Assembly (NCBI GenBank): GCA_937625935.1
Contig: OW569388.1
Span: forward strand, 248,001-312,000
Direction of reading: 5' to 3'
Source of the DNA: Tetramitus jugosus
Taxonomy: Eukaryota > Heterolobosea > Eutetramitea > Acrasida > Vahlkampfiidae
Length of the DNA stretch: 64,000 nucleotides
In this document: positions 28,230 through 37,914 of the stretch, in pieces
Layout: every line of letters starts with the position of its first letter
Numbering within the stretch: the first letter of the stretch is position 1
The notes under the pieces: model-generated
Told to the model about the DNA's origin: nothing
Database searches by the model: none
What the model saw: only the letters and a program-made list of their open reading frames with translations
Program-made: the position numbers and the translations under genes

Positions 28230-29882
28230 TTATACACTGGAAACTTGTTGTAGCTCTTGTAGCTCTTGTGGTGGTGCTTGTGCTTGTATTTGTTCAACAG
28301 CAGCAGCAGCAGGCGAGGAACCACTCCTCGACCCTTGAAACATTCCACTAAAGCTATACCACAGCTCTCTCATTGCAAATCCATACCCACCATGTTCAGC
28401 AGCACGCCTTCTTCTCCGCTGACTCTTTTCTCCGCTGTTCCTTGAAGGCAAAGAAATTTCCGTCGACAGAGTCGGAGAAGAGGATGACACTGTAGAATTG
28501 TCAATCTCAATTACGGCGCCACCGGATCGTACCTTGATGCCAGATGATCCTCCACAGCAACACACACCAAAGCAGCATGCCGATCCAGTTCCATTTCCTC
28601 CATTGCACATGGCATACGAATAAAAATCATCACAACAACAATTACAATTGTTTTTGCAGTCCATGCAACACACTTCACACTTTGTTCCACAATCTGTGTC
28701 ATCCATGCACACACAGCAGCAACAACAGTTGGCATCACTTCCCTCATAGCAACAGCAGCAACCATTGTCATCATTATCATCTTCTTCAATGCTAATGTGA
28801 CTGCTTGAAGCCACATTGTCATTGGCTGCTGATGCAGCTGTAGCTCCTGTTGATGATGATAACGATGATGATGATGGTACAATTGTTGTTGCAGAGGAAG
28901 ATGATGCGTGCACTGATGGGGAACAGGCATCTATAAAACAACCACTGGGTGAATTTTTGGTCGTTACAAAAAAACATGAATCGAACCAATTCTTCCATGA
29001 TGATGATGATGATGACTGTTGTTGTTGTAGCTCTTGTTGTTGTTGTTGTTGTCTAGTATCTCCTCCGACTATTTGATGACTAGGTGATGATGATGATAGA
29101 GAGGAAGATGAAATGGTGGTGGTTGATGTTTCCCTTGTTGATTTTTTCAAGTGAGCATCTGATGATGATGATGAAGCAGATGTCGATGATGACAGTGATG
29201 CAGAATCAGTTTCTCTCTGTTTCCGTTTACTCTTTCGTTTTTGATATTCTTCAATCATTGAAAGAGCAACATTTTCATTATTAGTATTATTGACTACTAC
29301 TGTTGATGATGGAAGTGGTAGTGATGATGATGGTTGTACAATAGCATTAGGAACAGTTGATAATGGAATGGGATACATATGTGGATGATGATGATGGTGA
29401 AGATGCGGATGAGTCATTGGTGGAGATGGTTGATGATAAAATATACCATGAGGATGACTATGGTGAGCATGAGCATGGTTGTGATGATGATGTGATATTG
29501 GATGATGTTGTTGATGATGATGATGATGAACAACAGGTGGAGATGTGTTGTGTGATGAGGACACTGTGCTTCTAAAAGTCTCCAAATCAGAAAAGTCATT
29601 AATGGTCATGTCATCAGGGTGATTATCAATGATACATGGAATGGCATATGGACTACTGAATTCTTCATTGGTAGTAGTGGTGGTGGTAGTTGGGGTGTCA
29701 TCATCATTGTTATTTTTTTGGTTTGTTGTGGTGGTGGGTAAGCTTTGATGAAATTGATGATTTTGTTGTTGTGATAGTTCCATGGTGTTGGAAGGTGGCC
29801 GGTCATCGACCAGAGGTAACATTGGAGAAACACTCTTTGGTTGTTGTGGTTGAGGTTGTTGTTGTAGTTCTGATTCAGACAT
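28230..29882 (-). CDS. low-complexity protein with His-rich tract and dense Cys cluster, 550 aa
   Basis: ATG 29882 (MSESELQQQPQPQQ) to 28230. Residues 1-90 are Gln/Pro/Thr/Asn rich. About 115-175 is extremely His-rich, with HHHH runs and HAHAHHSHPHG. The next part is Ser/Gln rich. About 375-440 holds roughly 30 Cys in 65 residues, including CCCC and CCCCC runs and several Asp. The C-terminus has a basic RRRRRR patch and a short hydrophobic/aromatic stretch (MRELWYSFSGMFQG). No known domain. Metal binding, or lipid modification of the Cys runs, would fit, but neither is shown. The coding frame is supported by its uninterrupted length and codon bias rather than homology. Confidence 0.6.
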   Translation of the reverse strand: MSESELQQQPQPQQPKSVSPMLPLVDDRPPSNTMELSQQQNHQFHQSLPTTTTNQKNNNDDDTPTTTTTTTNEEFSSPYAIPCIIDNHPDDMTINDFSDLETFRSTVSSSHNTSPPVVHHHHHQQHHPISHHHHNHAHAHHSHPHGIFYHQPSPPMTHPHLHHHHHPHMYPIPLSTVPNAIVQPSSSLPLPSSTVVVNNTNNENVALSMIEEYQKRKSKRKQRETDSASLSSSTSASSSSSDAHLKKSTRETSTTTISSSSLSSSSPSHQIVGGDTRQQQQQQELQQQQSSSSSSWKNWFDSCFFVTTKNSPSGCFIDACSPSVHASSSSATTIVPSSSSLSSSTGATAASAANDNVASSSHISIEEDDNDDNGCCCCYEGSDANCCCCCVCMDDTDCGTKCEVCCMDCKNNCNCCCDDFYSYAMCNGGNGTGSACCFGVCCCGGSSGIKVRSGGAVIEIDNSTVSSSSPTLSTEISLPSRNSGEKSQRRRRRAAEHGGYGFAMRELWYSFSGMFQGSRSGSSPAAAAVEQIQAQAPPQELQELQQVSSV

Positions 29883-30080
29883 GGTGATGATGTCTCAGGT
29901 TTTAACAAAACTCAGAAAGAGGGTGTTGGGTATCAGGAAGGCAGATGACAAGAAGGTTGTTGCTTGTTTTTTTGTTCGTTTTCGGTAAAATAAAAAATTG
30001 TAAACAGGAAAATAGGAGTATTAATCTTTACAATAGGGGAAAAAGTGAGAAGCCAATACAAATTTGATTGGTTGCGCAAC

Positions 30081-32454
30081 TTATTCGTTGTCTTGGATAG
30101 AGTAGCCACTTTCTCTGACCCAGGTATTGTCAACCTTCTTTTGGAAGACCCAACCACCATTACCATCAAAAACGAGCTTCAAGGTGTGGTAGCGCTCAAG
30201 GGCAGGTCTGTGAGAAATGGTAATACAGGTAATGTTGTGCTTGGCGCAATTGTTGTACAAGTCAGCCTCGGCGTCCTTGTTGATGCATGATGTGCACTCG
30301 TCCAGAATGGCATAGGAAGGATGGTGGTAGAAGAGACGAACCATGGCCAATCTCTGCTGTTCTCCTCTGGACAACTTGTCCCAATCTTGAGTACCGTCGA
30401 ATCCTTCCGTGTGTCTGGTGCTCAGATAACCAATACCGAACATTTCCAACAATTGACGAAGCTCGACATCAGTCTTTGTCGACTTGGTATCAGGATAAAT
30501 GATTTGATCTCTCAGCGATCCAATCACATTGTACGGCTTCTGTGGCAGATAGAAAATGTCCTTGGAGAGACCGTCCTTGGCCGTTCCAGGCTTATGAACT
30601 GTACCTTCCACCAATGGCCACAATCCACCGAGAATTCTAAACAGAGAAGACTATTTGAATGTGTAAGAGTTAGTAAGTGAAAGAAATGGGAACAAAGAAT
30701 TAAAAAAATAGTTGCATACCTTTCCAGCACCATTAGGACCGGTAATCACCAAATTGGAGCCCTTCTTGATTGCAAATGACACATGTTGTCCCAACAAGAC
30801 ATCAGCAGGCGTGTAAATGGAAACGTCTTCAAACTTGATCTCATCAGCGTCCTTCATTTGACCTCTGAGCTTTGTTGTCTTCTTGTCTTCTCTTCTCTGG
30901 AGATCGTTCATGACTTCGAACAACAAATGAACTCTCTGAGTATAACCAGACAACTTCATCAACTTTCTGAACAGTTCAATCAATTTACCAAGAGCAAAGA
31001 ACTCGTATGCCACAACAGCAATCAAATATCTCAATCGACTCAACAATTCAGTCTCACTCATGCTTCTCATTCTACCAAAGAACACTGGCATACCAGCAAC
31101 AATAGATGTCACAGTATGAGGAGCATACTTTGTAAAGTAGTCATTGACAATACCGAACACAAAGTTCTTCTTGATGACAACAGCAGAGTAATCGGTCAAA
31201 TCCTTAAAGTACTTTTCGATAATATTTCTCTCCTTTTCGTCTCCTCCATAGAATGCAATCGACTCGGCATTGATTCTCGTTCTTGCGTGAATATGTCTGA
31301 ATTGACCTTCTCTGTTCTGTGCTTCCGCAGACATGCGAGTAAAGTTTGGTGTAACAAACGACAAGACACCAAACGCGATCAAAATGTAAGCAAACAGAGA
31401 AACAGGTCCACCTGCACCAATCAACTTGCTCATTTCGATAGAATACACAATCACATCGGTGAATGGAGCCAAGAAATCGACAAACAAATTGGCCACTTGC
31501 TTGCTCCAAATTTCCACATCTTGAGTAATTCTTTGATCAGGGTTTCCAATTCTCTTGTCCAAGTTTTGAGCCTTGTAATAAATCATATTCTTGTAATATT
31601 GCTTATGAATGGCCAATGTAACATTCTTTCTCATGGAGGTACTCAACATGCCCTACATTATCAAACAACGACCATTCATTCAACACACCACAATCAACAA
31701 CAACAACAACAACAATAAAAATCGAATACAAAAATAATATCATCTCGTTAGCTCTGCATTGTGCATCAAAAAACAAGAGAAAAGCTTTTCACAACTCTTC
31801 CCAACAACAAAAAAAAGAGCAGCCAACCAAGAAGAGAAAAGCTTTTTGAACCCAAAAAAAAAGTGAACAAAAAACGCATACCATCAAATAATTGATACAT
31901 GGCGTAACAAAAGAGTTGACACTCAACACAAGAGTCAAATACACGATACTTCCCGCGTATTTTGACACACCACGAGCAACCAAATGACCCATCAAATCAC
32001 CAGAAATTGAATTACTCAAATTGGTGACCAATGACTGACAAACAACCAACACTGTCAAGCCACAAACACTCATAAATTCCTTTGTCGCAATACCTGGCAC
32101 AGCGATTCTCAATAGGTACCACAGCCTTGACATGAACGAACCATCAATTTTTGATCGTTGTTTTGATTTTTCGTCTTCTGACGAAGATGAAGAGGAGACA
32201 ACTGAGACAAATGATGAATTTTTTTCATTAATGATTTGTGATGCAAGTGTCGATGATTTTCTTCTCTTTGGTTTCATCAATAATTGATAAATTTTGTAAC
32301 ATGTGATTCCACCTGCCAATGCCAATAAAATGGCCGAAAGCTTTTGTCGGTTGTTGGACAAGAGGAGAGAGAGTTGATTGGTTTTGATGTCAATGGACTC
32401 TAACCAATCAATAATCATGCGCTCCAGCCAGTATTCTTTGCTTTGGGACACCAT
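30081..32454 (-). CDS. peroxisomal ABC half-transporter, ABCD family, 691 aa
   Basis: Exons (minus strand) 32454-31882, 31652-30720 and 30650-30081; introns 229 and 69 nt, both phase 0, the second splitting the Walker A lysine from the next serine. Exon 1 holds an N-terminal helix and the first membrane segments. Exon 2 has the ABCD loop NPDQRITQDVEIW and the start of the nucleotide-binding domain with GPNGAGK. Exon 3 has SSLFRILGGLW, the signature LSRGEQQRL, Walker B YAILDECTSC and the switch His in ITISHRPAL. The DECTS form is typical of ABCD (ALDP/PMP70) proteins, which move fatty acyl-CoAs into peroxisomes as dimers. Length is normal for a half-transporter. Confidence 0.92.
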
Positions 32455-32669
32455 TTTTCTGTTTTTCTTTGCGATTGATGATAATAATTAAAAAATGAGG
32501 TTGTTGTGTGAGTAAAATATTATTTCTTTGGATTGCCGACAGGAGAAGGGACCATGTGGTCTAATGAGAAATTTTCCAATGCTCCGAGCGGAGCGGATAT
32601 TTACAAGGAGAATACAATTTACTGGACATCTCTATTGAAGGAGAACTTTTCGTCTCAACTCATTTAACG

Positions 32670-34361
32670 TTATTCCTCTTGAATGTTAGTTGAGCCATGG
32701 TGGTGATCACCCTTTTGTGCCAATCGACTCCGTGCCAAATGAATCATGGTCACGACAAGAAACAGCGTAGCTAATCCGACCCAAAGACCTCCCATGACAA
32801 TGTAGCTAATGGACATAAAACGGTTCTCTCCACCGGCCCAACTCATGGTCGACAACACTAGAAACTTTGTTCCATCAAATTCCGCAACTGGAAAATTCTG
32901 TCGAATGTGCAACTTGTATTCACCTTTGGGTATCTTTTCATGAATGACGCGATACAGTTTTCTAAACGTGCCCAGCGTAGCCGGTTTCATCCAAACCATA
33001 AAATCCTCATCTTCCACATCAGGTATCACATGAGTACTCTCATTGGCATACGTCTGATTATACATGAGATAGTGAGATGGCTTATCAGGTCGAACATACT
33101 TTTTTCGCTTGTCACTGCTCCATGCAATGCCCCTTTTCGTACAACCAATCTCATTTTTCGTGTCGCACACAATCGTAGTTGCATTTTCACTCACATCCGC
33201 ATTGGCTTCATTCTTGTACATGACATATGTGTCATTAAACATGGAATAAGCGACCCAACCACATGGATCCAAAATCATTCGTTTTCGACTCGTAGTTGTA
33301 GTGTTCTTCTTGATATCAATTGCATCATCATCATACACCATTCCCTTACAATCATCCTTTAAATCACTGTACGTTAAATTGACTCCGCCCATTAATTGCG
33401 AGTCGGAGTAACTCGAAGCAAATTGGCGCGCATTTTGATAAAAATTTTTGAGACCGTAAAGCATGTAAATGGGCGGGTACATGTCGCGATCAATCAAAAC
33501 AGAAATTGTTTCTTCGCAAAACATGGCTCCACCCAAGCTCTCATTCCGTACCATGACACAAACATTTTTTTCATCAATGTCATTATTCAATTTTGGTGAA
33601 GCATAGGTCCACTCATGTTGAATCACGCTCTTGTGAGCAAACAAGAGTGCGACGCCAATACCAACCATGATGACACCAATGACATAAAAGAATAAAATGA
33701 CATAAATGGGGTTCATGACTGGTTGCCAAGCATACAATCGTTGTTGCTTGAATTGATTGAGGTATAGTGTGAAAATGTTGTTGGTCAGCCAATTTTTGAT
33801 TTTTTGTATCGTTTCATTGCTTTTTGTTGTTGTTGCTGTGGTTGTGTTTGTTGTCTCCTTATTATTATTATCAACATTGTTGCTTGGTGTACTGTTGTTG
33901 TTGTTGTTTGGTTCATTTTGTGTGGTGTTGTCATCTTCTACAGTGTTAAAAATAGAACTAGTCGGAACATTGTGACTATTATTATTATTATTGTGAGTAG
34001 AGGGAGTCGGTGTCTTTAGTTCATAATCACCACCATGTGAAGCAACTCGTGCATGTTGTGCACTTGATAATTGTTGTTGACTTGTCGTTGCATGAGAATG
34101 TTGTGGAAGTGGTGAAAGTTGAATTTGTTCATCAGACGGAGTATTATTATTTTCAGTAGGAGAAAAAGAGAGGGGATTGTTCGTAATCATGGTGTTGGCG
34201 GGAACAATTTTTTTCGGGTGTAAATGAACCATGGTATGAGTCGTAATAGGATGAGTAAATTGTTCAGTTTCTTCTTCTTCTTTTTCTGTTTCTATGTGAT
34301 TGAAAATTGTTGTTGTTGTGAGTGGTGGTGGTGAGGATGGAGAGATGGGGGAGGTTGTCAT
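32670..34361 (-). CDS. CDC50/LEM3-family flippase beta subunit, 563 aa
   Basis: The first ATG is at 34361 (MTTSPISPSSPPP); upstream the frame begins with TTG. Residues 1-200 are a disordered Thr/Asn/His/Gln extension not found in typical members of about 350 residues. The family core begins with QQRLYAWQPVMNPIYV, then helix 1 (about 217-243), a large glycosylated ectodomain with paired Cys and the ILDPCGWVAYSMFNDTY block, WMKPATLGTFRKLYR, and helix 2 (about 517-540). CDC50 proteins accompany P4-ATPases, which flip phospholipids to the cytosolic leaflet, and are needed for their exit from the ER. Confidence 0.9.
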   Translation of the reverse strand: MTTSPISPSSPPPLTTTTIFNHIETEKEEEETEQFTHPITTHTMVHLHPKKIVPANTMITNNPLSFSPTENNNTPSDEQIQLSPLPQHSHATTSQQQLSSAQHARVASHGGDYELKTPTPSTHNNNNNSHNVPTSSIFNTVEDDNTTQNEPNNNNNSTPSNNVDNNNKETTNTTTATTTKSNETIQKIKNWLTNNIFTLYLNQFKQQRLYAWQPVMNPIYVILFFYVIGVIMVGIGVALLFAHKSVIQHEWTYASPKLNNDIDEKNVCVMVRNESLGGAMFCEETISVLIDRDMYPPIYMLYGLKNFYQNARQFASSYSDSQLMGGVNLTYSDLKDDCKGMVYDDDAIDIKKNTTTTSRKRMILDPCGWVAYSMFNDTYVMYKNEANADVSENATTIVCDTKNEIGCTKRGIAWSSDKRKKYVRPDKPSHYLMYNQTYANESTHVIPDVEDEDFMVWMKPATLGTFRKLYRVIHEKIPKGEYKLHIRQNFPVAEFDGTKFLVLSTMSWAGGENRFMSISYIVMGGLWVGLATLFLVVTMIHLARSRLAQKGDHHHGSTNIQEE

Positions 34362-34842
34362 GTTGACATTTGACAAAAATTTTTTTTTAGTGTGAGTGTT
34401 TTGTTTGCTTGCTAGGTTTGTTTGGTTGCTTTGTTGGATGTTAGCTGTGGGTGAGGTTTGAAGACGCAAAAAGCTTTCAAAGGAATTTCAAAGAACATCT
34501 CACCGAAGCTAAGTGTTTCCCCGAAAATCAGTGTCACTTCTTTCGCAGAATCAGTCCGATAACTTGAGTTTTTATAGGATGATGTACCGGTACGCTGATT
34601 CATTTCAATGTCAAAGTTCTCCTCGGTATCAACGATTATTGAATAGAGTACTCTGCATTGGTGAACAAGAATGAGAGGTGAGTCAAAGGGGTGTCAAGGA
34701 CGTCGAGTTGACCAATGAATACCACAGCTGATCAATGAGGATCACCAGAAGACTTTCAAACTGGTCAACTCTTTGCCACACTCACTAGTGAGTACAGAGG
34801 AAACTTTGTCGGGAACGGTGAGATGTATTCAGGATGATTTAT
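34362..34842. other. intergenic region between CDC50 and NIT/cyclase-like genes
   Basis: 481 bases, presumably the CDC50 promoter and the 3' flank of the next gene. It includes a block with repeated ACTAGTGAGT-like and GTACTCTGCA motifs. I see no gene. Confidence 0.35.
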
Positions 34843-37416
34843 TTACATTTCATCCAGCAGAGGAGTCTTAATTCCAACAGCAGACTTGTTGACATCTACT
34901 TGGAATCTATCAGATGATTTATATCTTGAGAGTGTGTCAGTGCTCATCAAGAGCTCCAATTCCTTCTTCACTCTATCGAATAGCGTGTGTTCTATCGCGA
35001 CACTCTCATTCTGTTGGATCTTATCCATCACTTCCTTTTTCATTGATTCATTTATATTCACAGTATACAAGCCATCTAAAGAAAGATACTTGTCATACAA
35101 ATCCTTAGCAAAACGTATACGATCAGGACTGTCAACTATCGTCCTATATTCCTGAATCTTGTTCCAGATAGAAATGTTCTCTTGGGATCGTTCCGCGATA
35201 CAAAATTGTTCGAAAGATGCTCTCAGCTCATCATCCTGTAAGATATCCCCCATTTGGAGTGACTGACCAATCAGTTTGGTTTGCTTCTGGAGATCTAAAG
35301 CTTTCTGTAAGTATGCCTCAGCTACTCCATCTCTTTCTGATGACTCATGACAGACCTTCTCGAACTCCTTCACTGAGTCACCATAACGTCCATGCAAGAA
35401 CAATTCTAGAGCATTGTCAAACGATTCCTTCTGTGCTAGCTTGCCAGTATCCTCCGGATGTAACAACTCATACACTTCCATACTATCTTGATTCTTGTCA
35501 CTGGATGATGCTTTAAACGAGGCTACAGATCCTATTTTTCTCAATTGATATCTTTTAGCATTCTTGTTGCAAGCTGAGACTACATTCTTGGTCGTTAGGG
35601 TTCGTGCTTGCAGTTTGTTCGTCAATCGAGTGAGAGCTGTCTTGATATGAGAATGAGAAGGACTGAGAACAGCACCATCAATTCTTTCATTCTCTCCCAG
35701 CGTGCCAATCAGTGCTGAATCAGAGTGAATTCTAGTTCCGATTCTAATGTTCACATAGGGTTGATCTTCATTGAACATATTGATTGTTTCTTGCATTTCC
35801 AAACTTGCTTTCACTGCTTTCTCAGCGCCCTTAAATAGTGCAGTGAATTTCTCTCCTTGATACGACTGAATGTATCCACCATACTTTCGAATCAATGGTC
35901 CCACAAATGTCAGATATTGATTCAACAAGTTAAACAACTCCTCATCATTCATTTGTTGTGACACTGCTTCAAAATCCAATAATTCGACCTCCATTAATGT
36001 CAACTTATCTTTTTTGATGTGCATCCCTAACTTTACATCAGTGATACGCTTGCAACCAATCATATGAAGAAATCCTTGAGGCACAAACTTTGCAATAGCT
36101 AATTCTTGGATTCGATTCATTCGCCTCCAGGGAGCGATTATGGTACCAGACAGAACAACTGCAGTGATGACAGAGAGGACTGCAAATACGAAAGCAATCA
36201 CACAAAAAATAATAGTGGATGAAATTGAGTTCCTTCCTTCATTCCACGCACTGTCTAGCATTGAGTCTACTATGGATCTCTCAACGACTCTGAGGGCTGA
36301 GGTGAGGTTCGTTAAAGTATCGCTGTACAGTTTAACCTCAGTAAAATTGTATTGAGCAGAACCATTATTAATGATAAATAAATACTCAATGAAGGTGTTC
36401 TGTTCTGTTAAATTATAGTTCGCGAGAGGATTGGCCACGATTGTTTGCTCCGTGAAATACTCGTTAAGGTTGTGCTTGCCCGATGAAGATAAGAACAGCG
36501 TCTGATAAGTTTCGAACTCTGTTCTGTAGGATAACCAAGTAAAGAATCTCTCAACACCTAGATTCATACCCAACAATAACTCAATGTTGTCTACGTTCAT
36601 CTTCTCTATTGATTCAATGAGACGAGCAACAAAGAGATAGATAGTGCCCTTGTATCCCAAATCAGAAACATCCATAACTTTTGTCTGCAACAAGAGTGCA
36701 TAATTAATGGTCATCCGATAAAAACTAAAATTTTTCTCAGATGTCGTTTTTCTTGACTCAATATCTCTCCGATGTTGATCAGTGAGACCTTCCTGCTGTC
36801 CCAACTCACTAAAAAATGGATCAATCTTCTTTGAATCGCTACTTCCTAGGTTTTCGTAAAGATTGGATCGTTCCCTGTACACTCTAACCTTGGCCTTTCT
36901 TGTAGTATCTATTGCTTCATTCAATTTCAATCTAGCGTTCTCAAAAAAAACATCTGTTTCATTCGTGGACAAGTAGACTGCCGCATTTAGTCTTTCATCC
37001 TGCATTGCAATGATATACTTGTCCACATGATTCATAAACCGAATCGTGTCTCTGTGAACAATCGCACGATACGTCGTTGTTCCCTCGTGGGTCAACGTGA
37101 GAATCACAAACAACATCATACCCACAATACTCACCAAACACATAACAATCAGCTTGATGGGCAACGGAGTGCGTTCCATGAGACCAATGATACCTTTTCG
37201 ATGCACCATGAGTAGATTGGCCTCAGAGGTAGTATGCTCTGATGAATCTTGTTGGAATTCACTGTCAGTGACTGTCCCTCCTCCGGCATCCACCTGGGTA
37301 CTCGATGGAGGTGCACTACCGTCCAACATCATCTGTGGAGGACTATTGCTGGTCTCCTGTGGATCAACCATTTGCATTTCAAGGTCTTCAAAGTGAGTGG
37401 ACACTTGGCTATTCAT
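34843..37416 (-). CDS. membrane signalling protein: NIT domain, cyclase-like domain, RGS domain, 857 aa
   Basis: Residues about 84-107 and 397-425 are membrane helices that bracket an all-helical extracytoplasmic domain of about 270 residues with the NIT (nitrate/nitrite-sensing) pattern (ERLNAAVYLS near its start, YRTEFETYQ later). The cytosolic part begins with a class III nucleotide-cyclase homology domain (about 468-640: ELFNLLNQYLTFVGPLIRKYGGYIQSYQGEKFTALF). Both positions where catalytic cyclases have metal-binding Asp appear as Glu (EVELLDF and QGEKF), so catalysis is doubtful. The C-terminus (about 718-838) reads as an RGS domain (LRASFEQFCIAERSQENISIW, then LYTVNI, then LFDRVKKEL). 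An RGS domain would act on G-alpha subunits. Confidence 0.8.
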   Translation of the reverse strand: MNSQVSTHFEDLEMQMVDPQETSNSPPQMMLDGSAPPSSTQVDAGGGTVTDSEFQQDSSEHTTSEANLLMVHRKGIIGLMERTPLPIKLIVMCLVSIVGMMLFVILTLTHEGTTTYRAIVHRDTIRFMNHVDKYIIAMQDERLNAAVYLSTNETDVFFENARLKLNEAIDTTRKAKVRVYRERSNLYENLGSSDSKKIDPFFSELGQQEGLTDQHRRDIESRKTTSEKNFSFYRMTINYALLLQTKVMDVSDLGYKGTIYLFVARLIESIEKMNVDNIELLLGMNLGVERFFTWLSYRTEFETYQTLFLSSSGKHNLNEYFTEQTIVANPLANYNLTEQNTFIEYLFIINNGSAQYNFTEVKLYSDTLTNLTSALRVVERSIVDSMLDSAWNEGRNSISSTIIFCVIAFVFAVLSVITAVVLSGTIIAPWRRMNRIQELAIAKFVPQGFLHMIGCKRITDVKLGMHIKKDKLTLMEVELLDFEAVSQQMNDEELFNLLNQYLTFVGPLIRKYGGYIQSYQGEKFTALFKGAEKAVKASLEMQETINMFNEDQPYVNIRIGTRIHSDSALIGTLGENERIDGAVLSPSHSHIKTALTRLTNKLQARTLTTKNVVSACNKNAKRYQLRKIGSVASFKASSSDKNQDSMEVYELLHPEDTGKLAQKESFDNALELFLHGRYGDSVKEFEKVCHESSERDGVAEAYLQKALDLQKQTKLIGQSLQMGDILQDDELRASFEQFCIAERSQENISIWNKIQEYRTIVDSPDRIRFAKDLYDKYLSLDGLYTVNINESMKKEVMDKIQQNESVAIEHTLFDRVKKELELLMSTDTLSRYKSSDRFQVDVNKSAVGIKTPLLDEM

Positions 37417-37914
37417 GATGACGATGATGATGATGAGCTCTCTCTTGGTTTGTTAATGCTTTCTTGTTGCAGTGCCTTGTGGACGATCTTCCATGAAAGA
37501 GCGAAGGGTTACCGTGGAAAGTGTGATGTTTGATGGGTTGATCGAAGTGCTGCGGCTCCCATTTTTCCTGTGACACCCTTCCTTTTTCCGCGGTGAGGGT
37601 GGGTCAGTAAGAGTAGGTCAGTCCCTTCGATTAGGATGTTGGATCCTAATCTTAAAACTGAGCCACGAAGAGTTCACTCGATCAATCCATGAACAAGTTC
37701 GAGGATGACGCTGTGCGACCTAGTTCTTTTTTCATGCTTTCGCTCAAGAAACTGGGGACGGAGTTGCATTCCTGGTATTTTTGAAGCAAGAAATTGTAAA
37801 AATACAAAAACCCAATGTCCTATTGGACGGATCCTATTCAAATATCAATTCTTCATCATAAACTATACCAAATCAAAGATCTTCAACAGTGAACAGGTAC
37901 GAGAACAACAAAGT
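37417..37914. other. intergenic region with a 9-bp hairpin
   Basis: 498 bases between divergent genes. At 37629-37651 GATTAGGAT and ATCCTAATC form a perfect stem with the loop GTTGG. An ATG at 37690 opens a short frame (MNKFEDDAVRPSSFF) that could be an upstream ORF or a first exon ending at a GTATTT near 37775. An ATG at 37705 is in frame with the lipase gene but adds 70 residues without family character. Confidence 0.4.

Noticed and set aside
37705-37914. Extra 70 residues at the lipase N-terminus
   Set aside because: The in-frame stretch is AT-rich and lacks family similarity; the ATG at 37915 is preferred, although an upstream exon is not excluded.
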